From NCBI GenBank assembly GCA_003563375.1, contig PWSB01000142.1, positions 1 to 9,218 of the forward strand: 9,218 nucleotides of DNA, written 5' to 3'. The stretch comes from Actinomycetota bacterium. GTDB lineage: Bacteria; Actinomycetota; Humimicrobiia; Humimicrobiales; Humimicrobiaceae. Both the position numbers and the translations under genes were made by a program. Below the pieces are notes generated by a model. The model did not search any database and was not told the DNA's origin. It saw nothing but the letters and a program-made list of their open reading frames with translations. Position 1 is the stretch's first letter, and every line of letters starts with the position of its first letter. Below are positions 1 to 6,596 of the stretch, one piece after another.

Positions 1-269
1 CCTATTTCAGAAAATCCTTTATACAGGGCCAAGTGTGTCTTTGTATCTGAAGAAGGCCTCAGGTCTCCTTCCACTGTCCTGCCTTCCATGTCCACCAAGA
101 CCATGTCTGAAACACGCATCTTTTCGTAATCCACACCGCTTGGCTTTATGCATATCAAACCTTTTTCCCTGTCAATGGCAGACACGTTGCCGAATGTGTA
201 TATAACCAGCTTACTGGCCACCAGTTCAAGGTTAGCATCGTATACCTTTTTTTTTAGGTCCTCTAACAT
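1..269 (-). CDS. araD: L-ribulose-5-phosphate 4-epimerase, N-terminal part (partial)
   Basis: This is the first 89 codons of a class II aldolase/epimerase-fold enzyme; the rest lies beyond the left edge. The family converts L-ribulose 5-phosphate to D-xylulose 5-phosphate in the cytoplasm, the last step of L-arabinose catabolism. The start MLEDLKKKVYDANLEL closely matches E. coli AraD, as do TFGNVSAIDREKG (about 25-37), IKPSGVDYEKM (41-51) and VEGDLRPSSDT (66-76). Asn28, Lys42, Ser44, Gly45 and the Ser-Ser-Asp at 73-75 fall in the known substrate-phosphate and cofactor-proximal motifs. The zinc histidines would lie just past the visible end. The ATG overlaps the araB stop codon by one base (TGATG), and GGGAG lies about five bases upstream, indicating translational coupling. 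A run of nine A's covers codons 5-8. UlaF/SgbE paralogues catalyse the same reaction, so the activity is firmer than the gene name. Confidence 0.93.
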   Translation of the reverse strand, partial: MLEDLKKKVYDANLELVASKLVIYTFGNVSAIDREKGLICIKPSGVDYEKMRVSDMVLVDMEGRTVEGDLRPSSDTKTHLALYKGFSEI

Positions 270-1927
270 CAAAGCTCCCTTAGCTGGTCTTCCAGGCTCG
301 CTCCCAGCTTTCTGTATTTTTTATAAAGCTCTTTGTAAAATGCGGCCCTCTCCTTATCTGGGTTATAGGTGGCTGCAAAACCGCTCCCCATCCTTTGCTG
401 GGCCATCTTTATATCACCATATAGGCCAGCAGCCACCGCACCAAACATGGCTGCTCCCAGGGCCACAGACTGCTGAGAAGCAGAAACCTTTACAGGCATA
501 TCCATCACATCAGCAAGAACCTGCATCACGAATGGGGATTTCTGGCTTATGCCTCCTATGCCCACTACTTTTTCTATGTCTATACCTTCATCTCTGAACC
601 GCTCTACAATAGCTTGTGCCCCTAAAGCGGTAGCCTCGACCAATGCCCTGAAAATCTTTGGAGCCGTGGTCCCCAGTGTAAGCCCCGCTATGGCCCCTTT
701 TAGGGCCTGGTCTGCATAAGGGGTCCTCCTGCCATTTAACCAGTCCAGGGCAAGAAGCCCGGTCTGGGAAGGCTCTATCTTCTCTGCTTCCTGGGTAAGG
801 CGGGGTATGATCTGATTTAAAATGTGGAGTTTTTTTTCTTTTTGTCCCTCAAAAAGTTCCTCTACCGGCCAATATAGAATGTCCCTAAACCATGCATATA
901 CATCCCCAAAAGAAGACTGGCCTGCTTCCAGTCCTATCATCCCCGGGATTACGGAACCATCCACCTGTCCGCATATTCCGGCAACCAGCTTGCCCTCAGC
1001 AACTGCTTTGGGGGCAACGACTATATCGCAGCTTGATGTCCCCAGGATTTTTACAAAGGTCTTCTCCTCGATTTCTGCCCCTACTGCTCCCATGTGGGCA
1101 TCAAAAGCCCCTACTGCCACCGCTATGCCTTCAGGCAGGCCAAGCTTTTGGGACCATTCCCCGCTTAGGTTGCCCGCTTTTGTGTCCGAGGTGTGGGTGT
1201 GGGTATAAAGCCTTTCCCTTAAACCTGAAAGCATGGGGTCTATGCTCTTTAAGAAATCTTCCGGCGGGAGGCCGCCCCATTCAGTATGCCACATGGCTTT
1301 ATGCCCCGCTGCGCATCTTGAGCGCTTGATCTTTTGGGGCCTGGTATCTCCTGTAAGCAGGGCGGGGACCCAGTCTGCATGTTCAACCCAAGAATACGCT
1401 GCTTCTGCTACACTTTTGTCCTCTCTCAATACATGGAGGATCTTGGACCAAAACCATTCAGTAGAGTAAACCCCTCCCTCGTACTTTGTATAATCATTCT
1501 CAGGCCAACCCTTAGCAGCCCTGTTTATCTCCTCTGCCTCCCTTAACGCGGTATGGTCCTTCCATAAGATGAACATGGCATTCGGGTTGGCTTCAAATTC
1601 GTCCAGAAGAGCTAGCACATTTCCGTCTCTATCTACAGGAGCGGGGGTTGATCCGGTGGTATCTATTCCTATACCTATGACATTTCTGCCTTTTTCTTTA
1701 CCTGCTTTATCAAGTGCTTCTGTTACTGACTCTATCAAAGATTCAATATGGTCAAGGGGATGTTGCCTGAATTGGTTTTTTTCAGGGTCACAGAAATTGC
1801 CCTCCGACCACCTTTTAAAAACAGCCACATGAGTGGACACCTCTTTTCCTCCCAGGGCATCCATCACCACGGTACGGACCGAATCAGTACCAAAATCTAT
1901 GCCCAAAACATATTTTTCCTTGGCCAT
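269..1927 (-). CDS. araB: Ribulokinase (FGGY carbohydrate kinase)
   Basis: This enzyme phosphorylates L-ribulose with ATP to L-ribulose 5-phosphate in the cytoplasm. It has 552 residues, the usual AraB length (about 550-570) and longer than xylulokinases or glycerol kinases. The N-terminal ATPase signature GIDFGTDSVR is at 9-18, followed by DTTGSTPAPVD at 89-99. GAFDAHMGAVGA at 273-284 carries the expected catalytic base, Asp276. GTSSC is at 296-300, and the C-terminal nucleotide-binding segment GGISQKSPFVMQVLAD is at 458-473. The ATG at 1927 is preceded by AGGAAGGGG with good spacing. The gene starts 22 bases after the TIM-barrel gene and overlaps araD by one base, so it is in the same operon. 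Some AraB enzymes also accept ribitol, arabitol or other ketopentoses, so substrate breadth is open. The family call is firm. Confidence 0.95.
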   Translation of the reverse strand: MAKEKYVLGIDFGTDSVRTVVMDALGGKEVSTHVAVFKRWSEGNFCDPEKNQFRQHPLDHIESLIESVTEALDKAGKEKGRNVIGIGIDTTGSTPAPVDRDGNVLALLDEFEANPNAMFILWKDHTALREAEEINRAAKGWPENDYTKYEGGVYSTEWFWSKILHVLREDKSVAEAAYSWVEHADWVPALLTGDTRPQKIKRSRCAAGHKAMWHTEWGGLPPEDFLKSIDPMLSGLRERLYTHTHTSDTKAGNLSGEWSQKLGLPEGIAVAVGAFDAHMGAVGAEIEEKTFVKILGTSSCDIVVAPKAVAEGKLVAGICGQVDGSVIPGMIGLEAGQSSFGDVYAWFRDILYWPVEELFEGQKEKKLHILNQIIPRLTQEAEKIEPSQTGLLALDWLNGRRTPYADQALKGAIAGLTLGTTAPKIFRALVEATALGAQAIVERFRDEGIDIEKVVGIGGISQKSPFVMQVLADVMDMPVKVSASQQSVALGAAMFGAVAAGLYGDIKMAQQRMGSGFAATYNPDKERAAFYKELYKKYRKLGASLEDQLREL

Positions 1928-1949
1928 ATAAATCCCCTTCCTGGATATA

Positions 1950-2900
1950 TTACATATTTAACAATTCTTCCTCACGCTCCCTAAAGTATCTGGCAGTAGA
2001 ACCTACAAGCCTATCAAGCCTTGCCGGATCCGGTTTTCCGTACATAGCGGGATAAGGATCCCCGCCTGGGCCCAGAGGCTCGGGAGTGACAAAAGCCCCT
2101 TCATCATTATTATAACCGATGACATAAAGGGCCATTATTATAGTATCCAGATCAAGGGAGCCCCCTCCCAGAGCGTCACGGTTTGTGTCTGCCATATGCA
2201 GATTGGTCAACAGTCCCTCTGCTTCGATGATGGCCTGTCCGATGTGGGCTTCCTCTACCAGCATATGGTATACATCCCCATTTATGTGTTTGACCCCTTC
2301 ATTTGCTACAGCCTCTATATAGCGCTTAGCGTCCTCAAACCTATGGCAAAAGCTTACCTCTGCACTTCGGATGGGTTCGATCGCGCCCCTTATCTCTGCT
2401 CCCACCAATACATCTGCTACTATCTTCAAGCTTTCTACTGACCTCTCAAATTCCATATCATCATAAGCACCTGGCCTGCCTACTGCCCCGGGCACCACCA
2501 GAAAATACCTGGCCCCTGTCAGCTGCCCAAGCTCCACATTCCTCTTTATGTAGTCCAACGCTCTCTGCCTTACCACTGGGCTGTTTGAAGAAAGGTCATT
2601 TTCAGCAGAAAACATACCGCATATGCCGCTTACCTCTATTCCATGTGAACCAAGTATATCGTTTGCCTCTTTTTGGCTATACCCCAGGTCAGCCCCATAC
2701 CGGTTTCCATGGAGCTCTATATATTTTATGCCGTATTTTTTAAGCCTTTGCGCAGAATCCTGCAAGCTTTCCATGCCAAAACCCCAGTTAGACCAGGAGA
2801 ATTTCAGCCTCTTCCTAAACCTCTCTGGGCTGTTTTTCTTGATTTCCAGAAATTTCTTTTTAATCTTTTCATTTTTAATTTCAAAGTTTTGAAGCTCCAT
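1950..2900 (-). CDS. Xylose-isomerase-like TIM-barrel protein, probable ketose 3-epimerase
   Basis: This 316-residue protein belongs to the sugar phosphate isomerase/epimerase superfamily (AP-endonuclease-2/xylose-isomerase-like barrel). Four candidate metal ligands are visible: Glu175 (GAIEPIR), Asp209 with His212 (NGDVYHM), His235 (NLHMADTN) and Glu274 (VTPEPLGP). Their order and spacing resemble the Glu-Asp-His-Glu set of D-tagatose/L-ribulose 3-epimerases. Those enzymes use Mn or Co to move a proton at C3 of a ketose. A lysine-rich extension of about 30 residues precedes the first barrel strand (LKFSWSNWG). The ATG lies inside the end of the bicupin gene, a 20-base overlap, with AGGAGGAAGG just upstream, so the two are probably translationally coupled. 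Next to araB and araD, the simplest inferred role is interconversion of L-xylulose and L-ribulose, or a phosphorylated equivalent as in UlaE. Sugar dehydratase or IolE-like chemistry cannot be excluded. Confidence 0.82.
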   Translation of the reverse strand: MELQNFEIKNEKIKKKFLEIKKNSPERFRKRLKFSWSNWGFGMESLQDSAQRLKKYGIKYIELHGNRYGADLGYSQKEANDILGSHGIEVSGICGMFSAENDLSSNSPVVRQRALDYIKRNVELGQLTGARYFLVVPGAVGRPGAYDDMEFERSVESLKIVADVLVGAEIRGAIEPIRSAEVSFCHRFEDAKRYIEAVANEGVKHINGDVYHMLVEEAHIGQAIIEAEGLLTNLHMADTNRDALGGGSLDLDTIIMALYVIGYNNDEGAFVTPEPLGPGGDPYPAMYGKPDPARLDRLVGSTARYFREREEELLNM

Positions 2901-4134
2901 GATTCACCTTCCTCCTATTTTTCCCATCAGGCATGTCCGGATTGCAATCAGGCCCGAAAGACTTGAGTATTACCAACGGCTCATGCCCTTTGTTTACCAC
3001 GGTAACACCGGCCCCGGCAGTATCAAAAGGGACAAAAAACTCATCCCTTGTGATATCCCCAAACCTAATCATGGCCGGGGTCTCGATATCTATACCGTTA
3101 ATAGTCCCATGGCCTTGAATGGCTATAATGCCATAAGCTCCAGAATCCTTTATGAATGCCTGTCCCCCGGGATAAACGGTTAATTCTTTTGAACTGAACA
3201 TCTCCATATCATTTATTTTTCCATAGATTATCCATTTCTCTACATAGCCCTTTCCTTTGGTGTCCCCTATCTCTATAGGCTCCAGGTAGAACTTCTCTTT
3301 AAAATTCGGAAGCACATTTAGTTCCCAGTCTATAATATCCATTATATAGTCGAGGTCATCCTTTTGTTTTTCAGGTACATCCTTGGTCAAAAGAGAACGG
3401 TCTACAGGTTTGTTGGCAGTAACAGACTGGAACATGCCGTATACATCTGAAGCCCATTGGACTTCGAATGAACACAGGGAGCCTGGAGCATGCAGTATTC
3501 CAGGGGGGAGCAGCCATCCTGTACCAGTCTCCAGCCTGTAAGCCTTGGAAAGGTTTGTTATCTTGTTGTCCCCTTTTTCAAAATCTATAAGGCATTTTCT
3601 GACCTGTTCCTTGGTGGTGCCAGGCTCAAGCCCGAAAAAAGTATAAGGAAAATTATTTTCCGCAAAGTTTACCTGCGGTGGAAAATAATAGGATTCAGGC
3701 TTTCCCTCCATGCCCACTTTTTCAGCATGTTCCTGTCTTAGGTGGATATGATGGGGAAGGGCATCCATATTATCAAAAAATTTTGAAAATATTTTAAGTC
3801 CCCCCCATTTTTCCATTACTTCTTTACCGAGAATAGAAGCCCCTTCTTGCTCTACTATGTCTTTTAATAAGCATTTCTCTTCTCCGTCTACAGCATAACT
3901 GAGTCCCTCATCCGGGGGAGTGCCTGGCCCGTTATCCGCGGGGCACGTAGAAGAAAACCACCTCTCATCTATCCCTCCTCTTTTGGTCCCCAATGCATAT
4001 AGATCATCCGGATGCAGCTTAAGTCTTCTTCCGGGTATGCAAAAGGCCCTTGGAACCCAACAGGGGGCAAGGTGTAATAGCCCATTATGATTGTCTAATG
4101 CTTTATCGGTGAACTCTTTTACTGTATTGGTCAT
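2881..4134 (-). CDS. ManA-like bicupin, putative sugar isomerase
   Basis: This 417-residue soluble protein has the two-cupin layout of class I phosphomannose isomerases but is clearly diverged from ManA. The N-terminal cupin carries PHHIHLRQEHAE at 127-138 (His129 and His131), Glu148 in KPESYYF, and His215 in LLPPGILHAPG. This HxH...E...H set is the usual cupin metal site. A second cupin-like barrel covers about 300-395 (ELTVYPGGQAF, IAIQGHGTING, VVNKGHEPLVILKS) and lacks a comparable histidine cluster, so it is probably structural. ATG 4134 follows AAAGGAAG with good spacing. It lies 28 bases after the URO-D-like gene and overlaps the TIM-barrel gene by 20 bases. From fold and context I infer an aldose-ketose isomerase or a sugar-binding cupin for an unusual pentose or hexose. 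The substrate is unknown, and I would not label it mannose-6-phosphate isomerase. Confidence 0.75.
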   Translation of the reverse strand: MTNTVKEFTDKALDNHNGLLHLAPCWVPRAFCIPGRRLKLHPDDLYALGTKRGGIDERWFSSTCPADNGPGTPPDEGLSYAVDGEEKCLLKDIVEQEGASILGKEVMEKWGGLKIFSKFFDNMDALPHHIHLRQEHAEKVGMEGKPESYYFPPQVNFAENNFPYTFFGLEPGTTKEQVRKCLIDFEKGDNKITNLSKAYRLETGTGWLLPPGILHAPGSLCSFEVQWASDVYGMFQSVTANKPVDRSLLTKDVPEKQKDDLDYIMDIIDWELNVLPNFKEKFYLEPIEIGDTKGKGYVEKWIIYGKINDMEMFSSKELTVYPGGQAFIKDSGAYGIIAIQGHGTINGIDIETPAMIRFGDITRDEFFVPFDTAGAGVTVVNKGHEPLVILKSFGPDCNPDMPDGKNRRKVNHGASKL

Positions 4135-4162
4135 TATTCTTCCTTTCCCTTCTTATGTTGTT

Positions 4163-5446
4163 CTATGTTACCCTGTTTTCTATTATTTTATTAAGTTTTT
4201 CTCTGTAATACTTAAATTCCTTCCAAGGGACCTCTGGCGGCACAAAGTGGTCCCCAAAAGGTATGTATCCTCCCTTGGATAACAGCCAGTCAACCGGTTC
4301 TAAGAACCTGTCTATCTCATCTTTTCCCAAGGCTATCCTTGATTTGGGTACACCCCCCATGATCTGCAAATCGGGGAATTTTTTTCTTGCAGCGACTACA
4401 TCCATTCCTGCACTTACCTCCATAGGATAAAGGCCGGTGATGCCTGCTTCGATAAACAAAGGTATAAGTTCATTACAATCACCGTCTGTGTCTACCATTA
4501 TGATGTCTACTCCCTTGCTTTTTAAAAAGTCAACTAATTTCTTGTAATATGGGGTTAAAAACTCCTTGAAAACCCGTGGTGATATCATAGACCCTTTCCC
4601 GGAAGATACATCTTCCCAAAGATTGCCTAGGTCTATATCTACTTGGCCGATTACCTCTTCCCACACTGCTATCCAAACATCGGTAAGCCTCTCAAGTATA
4701 TCTTTTACAAGGTCAGGCTGGTCATAATAGAATATAAAAAGATTCTCATAGCCTATCAGGTGGGTAAGGCTTCCAAAAAGGCCGTTAGGATAGCCCCCCA
4801 CCGCCAGAGGATAATCCCTGTCTTTGTATTCTTTTACCAATTCATCCCAGTTGCGTGGAAACCTGCCTGCAATATTATCAAGGCTGAATCTTTCTTCTTT
4901 TAAGGTATTCCACGAATCCCAATCTTTTATGACCCAATCAAGCCCCCCTGGAAGTACCTGCTGTGATTTTGAAAACCTCCTTGTTGCCCCGTCTATATCG
5001 ATGTAATCTAAATACTGCTCATTTTCATTTACTGTCTGAACCTTGAAATGGGGATAGACAAACTGTTCCACATTTACCAATGTCTGGGGCTTATCAAACC
5101 CGAAAAAGCCAGAGACATCCCTGTCAAGCGGGAATCCCTGTGTGGGCCAGTAAAGGCCTCCGGTCATAGTGGCGATTCCCTTGGGAAGCTTTAATTTTCT
5201 TTCCGGCTGGTTGTAAACCTTCTCAAAAGAGGTTTTTGCCCTCTCCCATTGGTAGATCCACACGGGTGTATATAAAGAAGAAGTGGTATTTATTATGTTT
5301 GTGGGCACTACAGGGTAATTTTTTTGGGTGAGCCCTTCTTCATACCACCTTTCAACCGTGGCGCCCCATATGCCAAACTCCCATTTGTTTGCGGGGGCTG
5401 ATGTGTTAAAGTGCATTGTTTCTAAAAATTTTTCCCTAGAATTCAT
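4163..5446 (-). CDS. Uroporphyrinogen-decarboxylase-fold (URO-D/MtaA superfamily) protein of unknown function
   Basis: This is a 427-residue protein counted from the ATG at 5446. An in-frame TTG at 5455 would add three residues but touches the Shine-Dalgarno. URO-D-fold features are SSGKGSMISPRVFKEFLTPY (about 281-300), VDIIMVDTDGD (313-323), YPMEVSAGMD (340-349), IMGGVPK (362-368) and GGYIPFGDHFVPPEVPW (392-408). The arginine-rich N-terminal motif of true haem-pathway HemE is missing, and no haem gene is nearby. The His-x-Cys zinc motif of MtaA-type corrinoid methyltransferases is also not evident; VDTDGDCNE occupies a similar place. It is therefore neither a clear HemE nor a clear methyltransferase. 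It starts 48 bases after lacI and ends 28 bases before the bicupin gene, so it belongs to the sugar operon. Related orphans occur near carbohydrate genes in clostridia, from general knowledge; the reaction is unknown. Confidence 0.8.
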   Translation of the reverse strand: MNSREKFLETMHFNTSAPANKWEFGIWGATVERWYEEGLTQKNYPVVPTNIINTTSSLYTPVWIYQWERAKTSFEKVYNQPERKLKLPKGIATMTGGLYWPTQGFPLDRDVSGFFGFDKPQTLVNVEQFVYPHFKVQTVNENEQYLDYIDIDGATRRFSKSQQVLPGGLDWVIKDWDSWNTLKEERFSLDNIAGRFPRNWDELVKEYKDRDYPLAVGGYPNGLFGSLTHLIGYENLFIFYYDQPDLVKDILERLTDVWIAVWEEVIGQVDIDLGNLWEDVSSGKGSMISPRVFKEFLTPYYKKLVDFLKSKGVDIIMVDTDGDCNELIPLFIEAGITGLYPMEVSAGMDVVAARKKFPDLQIMGGVPKSRIALGKDEIDRFLEPVDWLLSKGGYIPFGDHFVPPEVPWKEFKYYREKLNKIIENRVT

Positions 5447-5455
5447 TTTAACCAA

Positions 5456-5461
5456 TCCTTT
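5456..5461 (-). promoter_or_regulatory. Shine-Dalgarno that decides the URO-D-like start
   Basis: AAAGGA on the minus strand lies nine bases before the ATG at 5446. It directly abuts the alternative TTG at 5455, which would leave essentially no spacer. The ATG is therefore the better start. Confidence 0.65.
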
Positions 5462-5494
5462 TTTTGAAGATTTGAAGCAATCCCTTTTAATATA

Positions 5495-6508
5495 CTACAT
5501 TTTTTTTACCGAGTCCCTTATGCAGATTTTTGGTTCTATTATCTCCTTAACATTTAAATATGAGCCCTTGTCTAGCCTGTATATGAGATTTTTTGCTGCT
5601 ATTTTCCCCAGTTCATACATATCATGGTGTATGGTAGAGAGTTGGGGAAACACAAGTCTCGAATAAGCTATATTGTCATAACCCATCACTGAAATATCAT
5701 CCGGTATCCTCAACTTGCTTTCAAAAAACATGCTCAAAAGGAAAAGGGCAATTGAATCTGCTGTGGAAAATACAGCTGTAGCCCTGCTGTCCATAAGCTC
5801 ATCCTTATGCTGCCTGATTGCCTCGTCCAGCCTGGAAAACTCCAAGGGCACATCGATTATAAATTGTGCTTTTAACCCATGTTCCTTCAGTACACTCAAA
5901 AAACCCGCCACCCTCTGGTTGAAGATATAGACATGTCTGTCATAGGTCAATACCCCTATGTTCTTATGGCCGTATTCGATTAGAAACCTGGCAGCAAGCT
6001 GGCCACCCATATATTCATTTGTCCCCACAAAAGGCACATCTATATCAGGGATTATCCTGTCCACCATAATACATGGTATATTCCTCTGGACCATCTCGGA
6101 TATAAAGATCTTGTCTTTATCCCTCCCATAGACCCCGCAAAAAATAACGCCGTCTATTATGCGGTTATCTATAATATTGGCTATTTCAAGCAGCCTGTCG
6201 ATATTTTGCCGGGCATTAAACACGGAAAGGCTGTAACCGTTTTTATACAGGATATATTCTGCGCCGCCCAGAAGCTCTATAAAGGATACCTCTTTTAGGC
6301 TGGGCACTATTATCCCCAAAGATTTTGTCTTTTTTGTAGTTATTGCGCTGGCAACCCTGGAGGGCTGGTATCTATACTTTTTGCATACTTTTAAAACCTT
6401 TTTAAGCGTTTCTTCCTTGACCAGGCTGCTGTTGCTGAATACCCTTGATACCGTGGCTACAGACACCCCTGCTTCTTTGGCGATAATGTATATATTTGCT
6501 TTACCCAT
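5495..6508 (-). CDS. LacI-family transcriptional regulator
   Basis: This is a 337-residue DNA-binding repressor-type protein. The LacI helix-turn-helix is at about 6-25 (IYIIAKEAGVSVATVSRVFS). A hinge-helix region follows (YQPSRVASAITTKKT, 47-61), where the usual minor-groove leucine appears to be isoleucine. A periplasmic-binding-protein-like effector domain begins at KSLGIIVPS and includes the family motif PDDISVMGYDNIAYSRLVFP, whose Asp commonly touches the sugar ligand. ATG 6508 was chosen over the adjacent in-frame TTG at 6511 because AAGGA sits seven bases before the ATG and only four before the TTG. It is the first gene of the closely spaced lacI-araD run and has its own promoter-like sequence upstream. 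It presumably controls this locus in response to a pentose or its derivative. The classical clostridial or Bacillus AraR has a GntR-type DNA-binding domain, so this is not AraR. Confidence 0.93.
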   Translation of the reverse strand: MGKANIYIIAKEAGVSVATVSRVFSNSSLVKEETLKKVLKVCKKYRYQPSRVASAITTKKTKSLGIIVPSLKEVSFIELLGGAEYILYKNGYSLSVFNARQNIDRLLEIANIIDNRIIDGVIFCGVYGRDKDKIFISEMVQRNIPCIMVDRIIPDIDVPFVGTNEYMGGQLAARFLIEYGHKNIGVLTYDRHVYIFNQRVAGFLSVLKEHGLKAQFIIDVPLEFSRLDEAIRQHKDELMDSRATAVFSTADSIALFLLSMFFESKLRIPDDISVMGYDNIAYSRLVFPQLSTIHHDMYELGKIAAKNLIYRLDKGSYLNVKEIIEPKICIRDSVKKM

Positions 6509-6514
6509 CAAAAG

Positions 6515-6520
6515 TTCCTT
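6515..6520 (-). promoter_or_regulatory. Shine-Dalgarno that decides the lacI start
   Basis: AAGGAA on the minus strand lies upstream of two adjacent in-frame start codons, TTG (6511) and ATG (6508). The spacing from AAGGA favours the ATG. Confidence 0.55.
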
Positions 6521-6547
6521 TTAGCCATGTAAGTGGTTTCAATATTT

Positions 6548-6576
6548 AGTATATAACCCTGTCCTCCTTAAGGCAA
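6548..6576 (-). promoter_or_regulatory. Candidate sigma-70/sigma-A promoter for lacI and downstream genes
   Basis: On the minus strand a -35-like TTGCCT (6571-6576, four of six consensus bases) is separated by exactly 17 bases from a -10-like TATACT (6548-6553, five of six). It lies in the 88-base gap between the isomerase and lacI genes, about 40 bases before the lacI start. I see no convincing terminator in this gap, so readthrough from the isomerase gene is also likely. Called by eye only. Confidence 0.4.
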
Positions 6577-6596
6577 TAAAAGAACCTGTCTTACAA

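Noticed and set aside
148..597. 149-codon open frame on the plus strand
   Set aside because: It lies antisense to the end of araB and the start of araD, has low-complexity composition without a recognisable domain, and the minus-strand frames are clear homologues of known enzymes. The other plus-strand frames (for example 822-1208, 892-1329, 2673-2966) are rejected for the same reason.
2881..4134. Bicupin as true mannose-6-phosphate isomerase (manA)
   Set aside because: The fold and metal site are similar, but the sequence is strongly diverged and the neighbours are pentose genes.
4163..5455. URO-D-like gene as HemE (haem biosynthesis)
   Set aside because: The N-terminal arginine-rich HemE motif is absent, no haem gene is nearby, and the gene is embedded in a sugar operon.
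6512..6596. Terminator between the isomerase gene and lacI
   Set aside because: Only weak imperfect pairing (AAGACAGG with CCTT) is visible, with no stable stem followed by a U tract.
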